Shown: positions 33,607 through 42,978, counted from the stretch's first letter. The stretch: DNA of 64,000 nt from Leifsonia sp. TF02-11 (GCF_017565305.1 NZ_JAGEKP010000007.1:310001-374000), one strand, 5' to 3'. Notes: generated from the sequence alone by a model not told the origin. Made by a program: numbers and translations.

Positions 33607-34953
33607 GTGCACTCTGCGCTCGACCCCCGCGACCTCGTCCCCGACGAGGCCGAGCAGCTCGCCCACTCCGGTCACCTGATCGGCGACCTCGAGGAGCGTG
33701 CGCGCGCTGCGGCAGCGGCCTCCGACCTCGACGGGCTCGCCCGCATCAGCGACGAGCTCGCGACCGCTCCGCTGCGCGCAGACTGGCCGTACGACGAGCC
33801 GAGCGACGACGCGACGCTCGAGCGGCTCGGCGCGGACGTGCCGCCGTCGCCCGTCGACGTGGCCGACCTGCCGCGGCGCCTGCGCGGTGCGTGGCTCGGC
33901 AGGGCGGTCGCCAACACGCTGGGCAAGCCCATCGAGGGCCTCACACGCGCGGAGGTCGAGACCTACCTGCGCGCGGCCGGCCAGTGGCCGCAGACCGGGT
34001 ACGTCGCCCTGCTCGACCCGCTCCCCGCGGGAGTCTCGCACCTCCACGAGTCGGCGCCGTTCGCCTCGGCCGGGCTGTTCGTCGACGTGCCGCGCGACGA
34101 CGACATCGACTGGACGATCCTCGGCCTGTACCTGATGGAGCGCTACGGTCAGGACCTCACGACGGCGGACATCGAGACCGAATGGCTCGACCGCATCCCG
34201 TTCACCCAGACCTTCACCGCCGAGCGGGCCGCATACCGCAACCTGATCCACGGACTGCACGCGCCCGAGACGGCCGTGGTCGGCAACCCCTACCGGGAGT
34301 GGATCGGCGCGCTCATCCGCGCCGATGTCTTCGGCTACGTGCACCCGGGCGACCCCGGTGCCGCCGCGCGCCTGGCCCTGATCGACGCGCGGCTGACCCA
34401 CGTGCAGAACGGCATCTACGGCGAACTGTGGGCCGCCGCCCTGGTCTCCGCCGCGTTCGCCACCGACAGCGCGGAGGACGCGCTCCGTGTCGCGCGGCGT
34501 TTCGTGCCGGGCACCTCCCGTCTGGCTGCGGCCCTGGACGGGATCCGCGACGTCCACCGCGGCGGCGCGAGCGCCAAGGACGCCCTCGACTGGATCGATA
34601 GCGAACTCGGCCACTACAACTGGGTGCACACCATCCACAACGCGGCCGCCATCGCCGCCGGCCTGCTGTGGGGCACCGACTTCACCACCTCCGTCGCCCT
34701 CACCATCGCCGCCGGTCGTGACACCGACTCGTCCGCTGCCACCACCGGCAGCGTGTTCGGGGCGCTCCACGGCGACGACGCGATCCCCGCCGACCTGGTG
34801 GGCACGACCCACCACCGGGTGCGCAGCAGCATCCGCGACTTCGACCGGATCACCATCGACGAGCTCGCCGCGCGCACGCTCGCCGTGACCACCGTCGCTC
34901 TTCCGGCAGAGACCGCCGCAGAAGCCGCCGTCGAGTCGGAGGCGGTGCGCTGA
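33607..34953 (+). CDS. ADP-ribosylglycohydrolase family protein
   Basis: This 448-residue protein starts at GTG after an AGAAGA-like site. The ADP-ribosyl hydrolase fold carries RLRGAWLGRAVANTLGKPIEG near residues 96-114, the metal cluster motif DDDIDWTILGLYLMERYG near residues 160-178, and the late WVHTIHNAAAIAAGLLWG and AAGRDTDSSAATTGSVFGALHG (Asp ligands). The family removes ADP-ribose from proteins or small molecules, or cleaves other N-glycosides. The operon also has a nucleoside hydrolase and a sugar importer, so breakdown of an imported ribosyl compound is more likely than protein de-ADP-ribosylation (inference). Confidence 0.85.
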   Translation: MHSALDPRDLVPDEAEQLAHSGHLIGDLEERARAAAAASDLDGLARISDELATAPLRADWPYDEPSDDATLERLGADVPPSPVDVADLPRRLRGAWLGRAVANTLGKPIEGLTRAEVETYLRAAGQWPQTGYVALLDPLPAGVSHLHESAPFASAGLFVDVPRDDDIDWTILGLYLMERYGQDLTTADIETEWLDRIPFTQTFTAERAAYRNLIHGLHAPETAVVGNPYREWIGALIRADVFGYVHPGDPGAAARLALIDARLTHVQNGIYGELWAAALVSAAFATDSAEDALRVARRFVPGTSRLAAALDGIRDVHRGGASAKDALDWIDSELGHYNWVHTIHNAAAIAAGLLWGTDFTTSVALTIAAGRDTDSSAATTGSVFGALHGDDAIPADLVGTTHHRVRSSIRDFDRITIDELAARTLAVTTVALPAETAAEAAVESEAVR

Positions 34954-35966
34954 TGGTGACGAGCAAGGTCATCATCGACACCGATCCCGGTCTCGGCGAG
35001 CCGGGCAGCGACATCGACGACGGTCTGGCGATCGCGCTGGCCGTGCGCGCGCCGGAGCTGGAGGTTCTCGGCCTGACCATCGTCAACGGCAACGTGACGC
35101 TCGCCACGGGCGTGCACGTCGCGCGGAACCTGGCCGACCGTCTCGGCGTTCCCGACCTCCCGGTGCTCGCCGGAGCCGACGTACCGCTGACCCGGGACAT
35201 GCCCCCCGTGCGCGCCCTGTTCGACGCGGTGCCCGGCCACGCGGCCGCGCGACCGGCCGGCGACCTGCGCGGGCCGAGCTCCGACCTCCACGCCGTCGAC
35301 TGGATGATCGAGCAGGCGGAGCGCTTCCCCGGCGAGATCACCGTCATCGCGATCGGGCCGATGACCAACCTCGCCCTGGCGATCCGGAGATCACCCGCGT
35401 TCGCCCGGAACGTCCGCGAGTTCGTGCTCATGGCGGGAAGCGCGACGACCTACGCGCAGAACATCACGGTGGTGGGCGACTTCAACGCCTATGTCGACCC
35501 CGAGGCGCTCGACATCGTCGTGCGCAGCGGAGCCCGGGTGAGAATGGTCGGCCTCGACCAGACCTCCAAGGTGATCCTCACCCGGGACGACGCCGACCGG
35601 ATGCTCGCCTCCGCCGACCCGTTCTCGCAGTGGGCGGGGGAGTGCACGCACGCCTGGATCGACTACCTCGCCCGTGCCTTTCCCAAGCGCGAGGAGCACA
35701 CCTACGGCTGCTTCCTCCACGACCCGCTCGTGGTGGCCGCCCATCTCGATCCCCGCGTCTGCGAATGGGACGCCGCCCACGTCGAGGTCGAGCTGGTCAG
35801 CGAGCTCGCCAGAGGGCTCGTGGTCGCCGACCGCGGGCTCGCCCTGAAGACCCCGGAGGCGCCGAACGCGACGGTCGCCACGGACACCGATGTCGACGCG
35901 TTCCGTCGGCTGTTCCTCTCGCGTATCGACCCCACCCCCACCCCCACGCCCGACCAGGGCGACTGA
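34953..35966 (+). CDS. inosine/uridine-preferring nucleoside hydrolase family protein
   Basis: This 337-residue enzyme overlaps the previous stop (TGATG). The N-terminal calcium-binding motif DTDPGLGEPGSDIDDGLAIALA is unmistakable for IUNH family enzymes, although here a Gly-Glu-Pro-Gly-Ser stretch lengthens the usual DTDPGxDDA spacing. A second block, LMAGSATTYAQNITVVGDFNAYVDPEALDIV, contains the Asn and Asp of the active site. It would split a nucleoside or other N-riboside into ribose and base. It sits between the ADP-ribosylglycohydrolase and the sugar ABC transporter. Confidence 0.9.
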   Translation: MVTSKVIIDTDPGLGEPGSDIDDGLAIALAVRAPELEVLGLTIVNGNVTLATGVHVARNLADRLGVPDLPVLAGADVPLTRDMPPVRALFDAVPGHAAARPAGDLRGPSSDLHAVDWMIEQAERFPGEITVIAIGPMTNLALAIRRSPAFARNVREFVLMAGSATTYAQNITVVGDFNAYVDPEALDIVVRSGARVRMVGLDQTSKVILTRDDADRMLASADPFSQWAGECTHAWIDYLARAFPKREEHTYGCFLHDPLVVAAHLDPRVCEWDAAHVEVELVSELARGLVVADRGLALKTPEAPNATVATDTDVDAFRRLFLSRIDPTPTPTPDQGD

Positions 35967-35994
35967 CCGAACACAGCAGAAGGAGACACCCGAC

Positions 35995-37341
35995 ATGCGA
36001 TTTCACAAAGGCGTGACCCGCTGGCTCGCCGCCGGCGCCGGTGCGGCGCTCGCCGTCACCGCCCTCGCGGCCTGCAGCGGCTCCACCGGCTCCGGGAGCA
36101 TCGGCGGCGTCGCGCCGGCGACCCTCACCGAACCGACTCAGCCGATCACGATCACCTACGCGGGCGCCGCCTACGACGCCAAGCAGATCCAGCCGGTGCT
36201 CGACGCGTTCCACAAAGAGCACCCGAAGATCACCGTCAAGTACGAAGCGGTGCCGTTCGACGACTTCAACAGCGTGCTCGCCGCGCGACTGACCTCGTCG
36301 GCCGACGCCATCGATGTCTTCGACGTCGACATGCCGCGCACCTCCGCCTACGCGGCGCGCGGCTGGCTGACCGACCTGACCAAGACCTTCCCCGACCTGA
36401 AGTCGGCGGTCGACCCGGGCAGCCTGAAGGCCGCAACGGTCGACGGCAAGCTCGTCACGATGCCGTACCAGACGTCGACGAACATCATGTACTACAACAA
36501 GGCGTTGCTCTCCGCGGCCGGGATCAGCGCTCCGAGCGCGGCCCCCGACGCCCGGCAGACCTGGGAGCAGCTCACCGACGACGCGAAGAAGGCCAAGGCG
36601 GCCGGCGCCCAGTACGGACTCGTCTTCGACCAGATCGACCGCTACTACCAGCTGCAGCCGCTCGCCGAGAGCGCCGGCGGCGGCGCCGGCGGGAAGGGTG
36701 CAGGCAACCTCACGCCGGACGTGACCAACGCGGGCTGGCAGAAGGCGTTCACCTGGTACGGATCGCTCTTCGCCGACGGGCTCTCTCCGCGCGGCGTGGC
36801 CGTCGCCGACACCCCCAACCTGTTCGCCGCCGGAAAAGTCGCCTACTACGTGGGCGGCCCCTGGTGGGGCACCCAGTTCGTCGGCGAGAAAGGCCTCGAC
36901 TTCGGCGTCGCACCCTTCCCGGCCTTCGCGGGCGGCACCGCGGCGACGCCCACCGGCGGCTGGTCGCTCGGGCTCAACCCGAAGGCGACGACCGAGAAGG
37001 CGAACGCGGCCGCGCTCTTCATGAAGTTCATGGGCATCGACAACGGCGGATACGCGCAGTACCTCTCGGCCCTCGCCGTTCCTCCGTCGAACCTCCAGGG
37101 CTCCGCGAAGTTCTACGGGTCCGACACCTTCAAGGACCCGCGCTTCGCCGGCGTCGTCGACCTGATGAAGTCCGAACTCGCCCACACCGCCACCCTGCGC
37201 CTGCAGACCGTCGGCTATGTCGAGTTCGAGGACATCATGACCAAGACCTTCGACGACATCATCAACGGCACGGACGCCAAGACGGCTCTCGCCTCGGCGT
37301 CGAGCCAGCTCGACGACGCCTGGGCCAAGTACCGCAAGTAG
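35995..37341 (+). CDS. family-1 sugar ABC transporter binding lipoprotein
   Basis: This 448-residue lipoprotein has a signal peptide ending ALAACSG, so it is lipid-anchored. I start it at ATG 35995, with AAGGAGA upstream. The SBP_bac_1 fold is visible in PITITYAGAAYDAKQIQPVLDAFHKEHP, DVFDVDMPRTSAYAARGWLTDLT and the late FGVAPFPAFAGGTAATPTGGWSLGLNP. It is the extracellular receptor of the importer formed with the next two permeases. A strong hairpin follows the gene. Confidence 0.92.
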   Translation: MRFHKGVTRWLAAGAGAALAVTALAACSGSTGSGSIGGVAPATLTEPTQPITITYAGAAYDAKQIQPVLDAFHKEHPKITVKYEAVPFDDFNSVLAARLTSSADAIDVFDVDMPRTSAYAARGWLTDLTKTFPDLKSAVDPGSLKAATVDGKLVTMPYQTSTNIMYYNKALLSAAGISAPSAAPDARQTWEQLTDDAKKAKAAGAQYGLVFDQIDRYYQLQPLAESAGGGAGGKGAGNLTPDVTNAGWQKAFTWYGSLFADGLSPRGVAVADTPNLFAAGKVAYYVGGPWWGTQFVGEKGLDFGVAPFPAFAGGTAATPTGGWSLGLNPKATTEKANAAALFMKFMGIDNGGYAQYLSALAVPPSNLQGSAKFYGSDTFKDPRFAGVVDLMKSELAHTATLRLQTVGYVEFEDIMTKTFDDIINGTDAKTALASASSQLDDAWAKYRK

Positions 37342-37347
37342 ACACCA

Positions 37348-37378
37348 GCCGGTGCCGGGGCACCGCCCCGGCACCGGC
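37348..37378 (+). terminator. 13-bp GC hairpin after the binding-protein gene
   Basis: GCCGGTGCCGGGG pairs perfectly with CCCCGGCACCGGC across a 5-nt loop, in the gap between the binding protein and the first permease. No T-tract follows. As at 18754-18791, it probably stabilises the upstream message or terminates part of the transcripts so that the receptor is made in excess. Confidence 0.65.
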
Positions 37379-37392
37379 CACCAGGAGACACC

Positions 37393-38352
37393 ATGACCTC
37401 GGCAACACAGCTCGACCGGACGGAGCGGGCGACGACCTCCGCCACGGCCCCGGCGCGTGCGCGGAGCAGGCGGGGCGGCACCCGCCGCCGTGACCTGATC
37501 GCGGCGGCCTGCTTCCTCCTCCCGACGATCGTGCTCATCCTGCTCCTGCGCATCTGGCCGACCGTCACCGCGGTGGTGGACTCCACCCGGACCGGCCTTC
37601 CCGGCAGCCTCGCCCAACCGGAGTTCGTCGGGTTCGACGTCTTCGCGAAGATGTTCGCCAGCCCGGCGTTCTGGAACAGCGTCGTGCAGACCCTGGTCTT
37701 CAACGTCATCGTGAACCCGCTGCAGATCCTCCTCGCGCTGCTGCTGGCCGTGCTCCTGACCCAGAACCTCCCGGGCCGCGGGCTGTGGCGGACGCTGATC
37801 TTCCTCCCTGCTGCGGTGCCGCTCGCTGGCTCCACGATCGTGTGGGGGATCGCCTTGCGGCCCGACGGCCCGGTCAACGGTTTCCTCGAGCTGTTCGGAC
37901 TGCCCGCGCAGCCGTGGTTCACGAGCCCCGACCAGGTCATGCTGTCGATCATCGTGCTCGCCAGCTGGATCGGCATCGGCTACTGGATGATGTTCCTGAT
38001 CGCGGGCCTGGGCGACATCCCGCCCGTCTACTACGAGGCGGCCAGGATCGACGGCGCGGGCCCGCTGCGCACCTTCTTCTCGGTCACGCTGCCGATGCTG
38101 AAGCGGCCGCTCCTGTTCGTGCTGGTCGCGGACACCGTCTCCAACTTCGTCCTCTTCGCGCCGGTGCAGATCCTCACAGGGGGCGGCCCGGAGGGCAGGA
38201 GCAACTTCCTGATGTACGACATCTACCACCGCAGCTTCGAGCTCAGCGACCCCTACCAGGCATCGGCGCAGCTGGTCGTGCTGCTCATCCTCATGATCGC
38301 GATCGTGGCCGTCCAGTTCCGGCTGCTCGGGAACGGAGCCACCGACGAATGA
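37393..38352 (+). CDS. sugar ABC transporter permease (MalF/UgpA-like)
   Basis: This 319-residue permease has a 30-residue basic cytoplasmic start, then six transmembrane helices. The ATPase docking loop is PPVYYEAARIDGAGPLRTFFSVTLPMLKRP (about residue 216-245). The long loop after helix 1 is typical of the first of two permeases in this class. It overlaps its partner by ATGA. No ATPase gene is in the operon, so a shared MsiK-type ATPase elsewhere is expected. Confidence 0.92.
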   Translation: MTSATQLDRTERATTSATAPARARSRRGGTRRRDLIAAACFLLPTIVLILLLRIWPTVTAVVDSTRTGLPGSLAQPEFVGFDVFAKMFASPAFWNSVVQTLVFNVIVNPLQILLALLLAVLLTQNLPGRGLWRTLIFLPAAVPLAGSTIVWGIALRPDGPVNGFLELFGLPAQPWFTSPDQVMLSIIVLASWIGIGYWMMFLIAGLGDIPPVYYEAARIDGAGPLRTFFSVTLPMLKRPLLFVLVADTVSNFVLFAPVQILTGGGPEGRSNFLMYDIYHRSFELSDPYQASAQLVVLLILMIAIVAVQFRLLGNGATDE

Positions 38353-39191
38353 ACGCACGACCCCGCCTCCTGTCGCGAAGCATCCTCACCGCCCTCGCGG
38401 TTCTGATCTCGCTCGCCTTCCTGGTCCCGGTGCTCTGGCTGCTGGCCAGCACCTTCCGCTCCGCGACCGAGACCTTCGCATCGAGCTCGCCGTTGACCTG
38501 GCACGTGCTCTGGCCGCAGGATTGGACGCTCGACAACCTCCGCTCCGCGGTCGACAGCGGATTCCTCACCGCGCTCGGCAACAGCCTGATCGTCGCGGCC
38601 GTCACCGTCGTCGTCGGCCTGGTCGTCAGCTCCGCCGCCGCGTTCGCGCTCGCCGTGATCCCGTTCCGCGGTCGCGGAGTGGTGTTCACGATCGTCGTCC
38701 TCAGCTTCCTGATCCCCTTCGAAGCGATCGCCATCCCGCTGTCGCGCACGTTCTCGGACTGGGGACTCGCCAACACGCTGCTCGCACTGATCCTGCCCGG
38801 GCTGGGCAACGGTCTGGCCGTGTTCACCCTGCGGCAGTTCTTCCTCGGCATCCCGCCGTCTCTGTCGGAGGCCGCGCACCTCGACGGGGCGAACTGGTTC
38901 CGCATCTACTGGTCGATCTACCTGCCGCTCACCCGGCCGGCCCTCATCGGCGCCGGGTTGATCCTGTTCCTCTTCCAGTGGCAGGCGTACCTCTGGCCGA
39001 TCCTCATCACCTCCACCGACGCGATGGACCTGGCGCCGGTCGCGATCGCGAAGTCGTTCGGCGCCTTCTCCACCGACTACGGCCGGGTGTTCGCCGAGAC
39101 CGCGATCCTCGCCGTGATCCCGGCCGCCATCCTGCTCGGACTGCAGCGCTTCTTCGTCACCTCCGTCGCCAGCACAGGAAGCAAGGAGTGA
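38349..39191 (+). CDS. sugar ABC transporter permease (MalG/UgpE-like)
   Basis: This 280-residue permease starts in an ATGA overlap with its partner. It has six helices and the docking loop PPSLSEAAHLDGANWFRIYWSIYLPLTRPAL (about residue 174-203). It forms the import channel with the previous protein and relies on an ATPase outside this operon. Confidence 0.92.
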   Translation: MNARPRLLSRSILTALAVLISLAFLVPVLWLLASTFRSATETFASSSPLTWHVLWPQDWTLDNLRSAVDSGFLTALGNSLIVAAVTVVVGLVVSSAAAFALAVIPFRGRGVVFTIVVLSFLIPFEAIAIPLSRTFSDWGLANTLLALILPGLGNGLAVFTLRQFFLGIPPSLSEAAHLDGANWFRIYWSIYLPLTRPALIGAGLILFLFQWQAYLWPILITSTDAMDLAPVAIAKSFGAFSTDYGRVFAETAILAVIPAAILLGLQRFFVTSVASTGSKE

Positions 39192-39284
39192 CCGCCGCCG
39201 CGTACGCCACCTCTCGGACCGTCCCGCCGGCGCGATCCGTGCGGGAGAAGTGAGCCGGCGATCCCTTTCTGCGAAGGAGCAGAC

Positions 39285-41138
39285 GTGAAAGTGATCCGAA
39301 CCTCCGCCGCGATCGCCGCCGCACTGGCGCTGACCGCCACCGCCCTGACCGCCACCGCACTGGTGGTCGCCGCACCGGCGAACGCCGACCCGCTCTCGCC
39401 CGCCACCGGCGCGCGGCCCTCGAGCTCGGGGACCCCGACCGCCGGAGCGGGAGGGACCGTCTACTTCGTGGACTCCGTCTCGGGGAACGATGCGAACGCG
39501 GGCACCTCGGCCGGCGCCGCCTGGAAGACGCTCGCCAAGGTCACAGCGCACACCTTCGGCCCCGGCGACGTCGTCGCGTTCGGCCGTGGCGAGACCTTCA
39601 CCGGCTCCGCGACGATCAGCGGAGGCGGCACCAGCACGAATCCGCTGACCGTCACCGCCTACGGCACCGGCGCGCAGCCCGTGCTGACCAACCCGGGCGC
39701 CTGGAACATGCTCCTCGTCGACGCTCCGTACGTCGCCGTGAAGGACCTGGCCTTCACGACCGGCGTCGTCTTCGACAACTCCGACGGGCTCGGCATCACC
39801 GGCCCCAAGTACGAGAAGAGCGGAGCCGTCGCCATCACCGGCAACGGCACGGGCGCACTCGTGCAGGACAGCACCTTCACGGACGTCGGCGTCGGTGTGA
39901 AGACCTACGGCCTGAACTCCAAGGTCCTCCACAACACGTTCCAGAACCTGCGGATCGCCTTCCGCGGAATGGACTCCGGCCACGAGACGTCCTACGGCGC
40001 CCTCGGCGTCTCCGTCGACAACAGCGGTGTGGAGGTCGGCTACAACGACTTCATCAACTGCCGGTCGACCGACAGCCCCTACGGAGCGGACGGCGGCGCG
40101 GTCGAGATCGAGGGCTTCACCTACACCAAGGACAACATCACCATCCACCACAACTACTCGCGCGGGTCGCAGGGCTTCCTGGAGGTGACGGAGACCTCCA
40201 CCTCGAACGTGACGGTCAACGAGAACGTGAGCGACGACTACCAGCAGTTCATCGCGTGGGACACCACCACGACCCCGAACAACTACCTCGCCCAGAACAA
40301 CACGGTGATCCGGTCGTCCGACACCTCGAAGCTGTTCGACCAGTACTACTACCGGGTGAGCGGGCCGTCGCCGAGCGCGAGCTGGATCACCATCCAGAAC
40401 AACATCTTCCAGACGTCGGGGGTGTTCAGCTTCTACGACTTCCCGCACGACCACAACCTCTTCAGCCCGTCGGTGTCGCTCAGCTACGCACTCGGAGCGG
40501 GGGACATCGTCGCCACTCCGGCCTACGTGAACGCCGCAGGCCGCGACTACCGCCCGGTGCAGACCAGCCCGGCCGTCGACAACGGCACGACCGCCGTCGC
40601 GACGACCGACCTGGCCGGCAACCCGCTCGGTGTCGGCCTCGGAACGGACATGGGCGCGTTCGAGCTGCAGACCTCGCCCTCCTCGACCGGCAGCAACCTC
40701 CTCAGCGACGGCGGGTTCGAGACGCAGACCGCGATCGGCGCGAGCACGACGCCGTGGTGGAGTGAGGGCAGCCTCAGCTACGGGGTCGACGTGAACGCAG
40801 GCAAGGCGCACTCCGGGCAGGACGACGGCTGGATCGCCACGTCGGGCACCGGGTGGGGAGCTCTCAAACAGACCGTCGCGGTCACCGCCAACACGAACTA
40901 CCGGCTGACGGTCTGGGTCAGGACCTCCAGCAACGTGAACAACGCGTGGCTCGGCGCCAAGTCCACGACCAGCTCCGTGCTCGGCGAGCTCCGTCACGGC
41001 CAGGCGGCCGGCTACACCCGCTACGTCGTGACGTTCAACAGCGGCTCCAACACCGCCGTCAACGTTCACGTCGGGCTCTGGGGAGCCGGCACCGGGACAT
41101 GGGAGCAGATCGACGACGCCTGGTTGCAGCAGTTGTGA
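39285..41138 (+). CDS. secreted right-handed parallel beta-helix protein with C-terminal carbohydrate-binding-like domain
   Basis: This 617-residue protein has a signal peptide cleaved near APANA. A right-handed parallel beta-helix follows from about residue 55 to 440 (VYFVDSVSGNDANAGTSAGAAWKTLAKV at the start; repeated N-rich strands such as VEVGYNDFINCRSTD and ITIHHNYSRGSQGFLEV). Such helices occur in pectate-lyase-like depolymerases. The last 150 residues (LLSDGGFETQTAIGASTTPWWSEG onward) look like a carbohydrate-binding beta-sandwich. It starts at GTG after GAAGGAG. It is probably a polysaccharide depolymerase that feeds the upstream importer (inference). Confidence 0.82.
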   Translation: MKVIRTSAAIAAALALTATALTATALVVAAPANADPLSPATGARPSSSGTPTAGAGGTVYFVDSVSGNDANAGTSAGAAWKTLAKVTAHTFGPGDVVAFGRGETFTGSATISGGGTSTNPLTVTAYGTGAQPVLTNPGAWNMLLVDAPYVAVKDLAFTTGVVFDNSDGLGITGPKYEKSGAVAITGNGTGALVQDSTFTDVGVGVKTYGLNSKVLHNTFQNLRIAFRGMDSGHETSYGALGVSVDNSGVEVGYNDFINCRSTDSPYGADGGAVEIEGFTYTKDNITIHHNYSRGSQGFLEVTETSTSNVTVNENVSDDYQQFIAWDTTTTPNNYLAQNNTVIRSSDTSKLFDQYYYRVSGPSPSASWITIQNNIFQTSGVFSFYDFPHDHNLFSPSVSLSYALGAGDIVATPAYVNAAGRDYRPVQTSPAVDNGTTAVATTDLAGNPLGVGLGTDMGAFELQTSPSSTGSNLLSDGGFETQTAIGASTTPWWSEGSLSYGVDVNAGKAHSGQDDGWIATSGTGWGALKQTVAVTANTNYRLTVWVRTSSNVNNAWLGAKSTTSSVLGELRHGQAAGYTRYVVTFNSGSNTAVNVHVGLWGAGTGTWEQIDDAWLQQL

Positions 41139-41156
41139 CGCTGTGCCGTCGGTGAC

Positions 41157-41190
41157 GGCGCGGGCGGCGTCCTCCGACGTCGCCCGCGCC
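41157..41190. terminator. 15-bp bidirectional terminator hairpin
   Basis: A 15-bp stem with one G-T pair and a 4-nt loop lies between two convergent genes. The arm GGCGCGGGCGGCGTC (41157-41171) pairs with GACGTCGCCCGCGCC (41176-41190). A stable hairpin in such a gap is a good candidate for a terminator acting on both strands. Confidence 0.8.
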
Positions 41191-41201
41191 GCCGCGTGCG
41201 C

Positions 41202-42515
41202 TCAGTACGGCCGCGCCGGCTCCTCCACCTTCGCCGACCGCGGGAAGAACGCGTACCAGCGCAACCGGATCGCGTCGCGGAGGCGGTTCTCCTCCGCACC
41301 GACGACCTCCGCCGGCACCAGGGCGGCCGCGATCGCAGTGGTGACCGGCACCGCCAGCACCAGGCCGATCCCGCTGCACAGCGTGCGCACGACCTCCGCA
41401 GCCAGGTCCTCCTGCGAGAGCTGACTCAGCGCGGACCGGTCATAGAGGTAGAGGATGATCAGCACCACCATGGCGGCGCCGGCATAGGCGAAGGCGATCG
41501 TGTAGATCGTCGAGGCGATGTGGTCGCGCCCGATCCGCATGGCCCGCGCGAACAGCTGACGACGCGTCAGGGCGGGGGAGGCCGCGCGGAGCTCCCAGAC
41601 GGAGGACGCCTGCGTCACGGTCACGTCGTTGAGCACCCCGAGACCGGCGATGACGATCGCGCAGGTGAGGACCCCGCGGAAGTCGATCTGCGACGCGCCG
41701 GCGAGCATCCCGCCGACGTCCCCGGTCACGCCCGTCAGGTGGGTCGTCGTGACGGCCAGCTGGGCGATCCCGGCCGTGAGCACGATCCCGAACAGGGTGC
41801 CGAGCAGCGCAACGCTGGTGCGGATCGAGGGCCCGTGCGCGAGGTAGAGCACGACGAACATGATCGCGGAGCCGCCGACCACCCCCACCCACAGCCCCGG
41901 CTGCCCGCTGATCAGGGCCGGCAGGATGAACTCGACGAGCATGAAGCCGGCGAACGCCAGCGAGACGAGCGCCATGAAACCGCGGAGCAGCCCGACGGCG
42001 ACGACCACGATGGCGAAGACGATCACCCACGCCCACAGCGGCTGGTCGCGGATGACGCCGTTCACCGTGATTCCCTGGGTGCCGTCCGACCCCGAAGCCT
42101 GCGGCGGGACCACCAGCTCCAGCTCGTCGCCGACATGCAGCCCGGCCGTCGCATACGGCCACAGCAGCGGGATCGTGACGCTGCGGCCCTGCTCCTTCCC
42201 CTGCAGGAGCAGCACCTTCGCCAGCTGGCACGCCCGGGTATCGCCCGGGGCGGTGGCCGCGGCGCCGGACGAGAAGTAGCCGGGGCAGCTGTCCTGCAGG
42301 GCGACGATCCTCCCGGTGGGGAAGGCGGTGCCCTTCGGTGCGAACTCCAGCTTGGACGAGACGCTGCTGACCTTCCCGTGATCCGGCCAGAGCAGCGCCA
42401 GCCCGGCAGCGGTCGCGAGAGCTGCGGCGATCAAGATCGCGGCGACGACGGTGCGGAGGGTCCGCCCGGCCTTCGGTGTGCGGCCGGACGGGAGGTGCGA
42501 GTGGGCGTGGGCCAT
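41202..42515 (-). CDS. YibE/F-like integral membrane protein
   Basis: This 437-residue protein has an N-terminal His/Ser-rich stretch (MAHAHSHLPSG), one helix, then an extracellular loop with two cysteines (DSCPGYF and TRACQLAK) and an OB-like region. At least six further helices follow. The YibE/F family motif region ILNDVTVTQASSVWELR, written here GLGVLNDVTVTQASSVWELRAA, is visible near residue 318-340. GGAG is placed five bases before the chosen ATG. The function is unknown; some members are suspected transporters. Confidence 0.78.
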   Translation of the reverse strand: MAHAHSHLPSGRTPKAGRTLRTVVAAILIAAALATAAGLALLWPDHGKVSSVSSKLEFAPKGTAFPTGRIVALQDSCPGYFSSGAAATAPGDTRACQLAKVLLLQGKEQGRSVTIPLLWPYATAGLHVGDELELVVPPQASGSDGTQGITVNGVIRDQPLWAWVIVFAIVVVAVGLLRGFMALVSLAFAGFMLVEFILPALISGQPGLWVGVVGGSAIMFVVLYLAHGPSIRTSVALLGTLFGIVLTAGIAQLAVTTTHLTGVTGDVGGMLAGASQIDFRGVLTCAIVIAGLGVLNDVTVTQASSVWELRAASPALTRRQLFARAMRIGRDHIASTIYTIAFAYAGAAMVVLIILYLYDRSALSQLSQEDLAAEVVRTLCSGIGLVLAVPVTTAIAAALVPAEVVGAEENRLRDAIRLRWYAFFPRSAKVEEPARPY

Positions 42516-42660
42516 CGAGACTCCGATCGGGGGGTTCGAGAGGCAACTGTAGTTGGGAGGCGGGGTGGGGCGCTGCGGGCGTGTGGGGGTTCGCAGGGGC
42601 GGGGGTGGTGCGCACGGTGGTGTTCTCGCTGTTCGATCGCATGGGCGTGCGAGTCTCGGG

Positions 42661-42888
42661 GTGCCGCCCACACCGGAAGCGCCTGTGGCCTCCTTCTACC
42701 GGTACCCGTCGCCCCACCATCACTTCTGGCTGTACTACGACGGTGGGACATGGGTGGGTGAACCTCGCACCCTCCCCTGGTATCGGCGCCCGATGCCGTG
42801 GGCCCGCGGTCGAGCGCCCGTGGGGTCGCTCGTGGTGTTGCTCGTCGTCGTCGCGATCGGTGTCTCCGTGCACGTGGCGACACGGTGA
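42661..42888 (+). CDS. small hypothetical membrane protein
   Basis: This 75-residue frame starts at GTG with PPTPEAPV, then a Tyr/His/Trp-rich stretch SFYRYPSPHHHFWLYYDGG. It ends in one transmembrane helix (GSLVVLLVVVAIGVSVHV). Composition is unlike random GC-rich sequence, so it is probably real, but no family is recognised and the start is uncertain. Confidence 0.45.
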   Translation: MPPTPEAPVASFYRYPSPHHHFWLYYDGGTWVGEPRTLPWYRRPMPWARGRAPVGSLVVLLVVVAIGVSVHVATR

Positions 42889-42978
42889 TGCAGCTGGGTA
42901 GGTGCTCGAGGGTCGCCGTGGTCGCATCGCTCAGCTCGTTTGGTGGGAGACCAGCACAGTGACAATTGATCGATCATC

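Noticed and set aside
38253-41069. 938-codon minus-strand frame opposite the beta-helix gene
   Set aside because: It is an antisense shadow. The plus strand carries a signal peptide, a beta-helix and a binding-like domain, while the shadow is a low-complexity Arg/Asp/Val-rich text.
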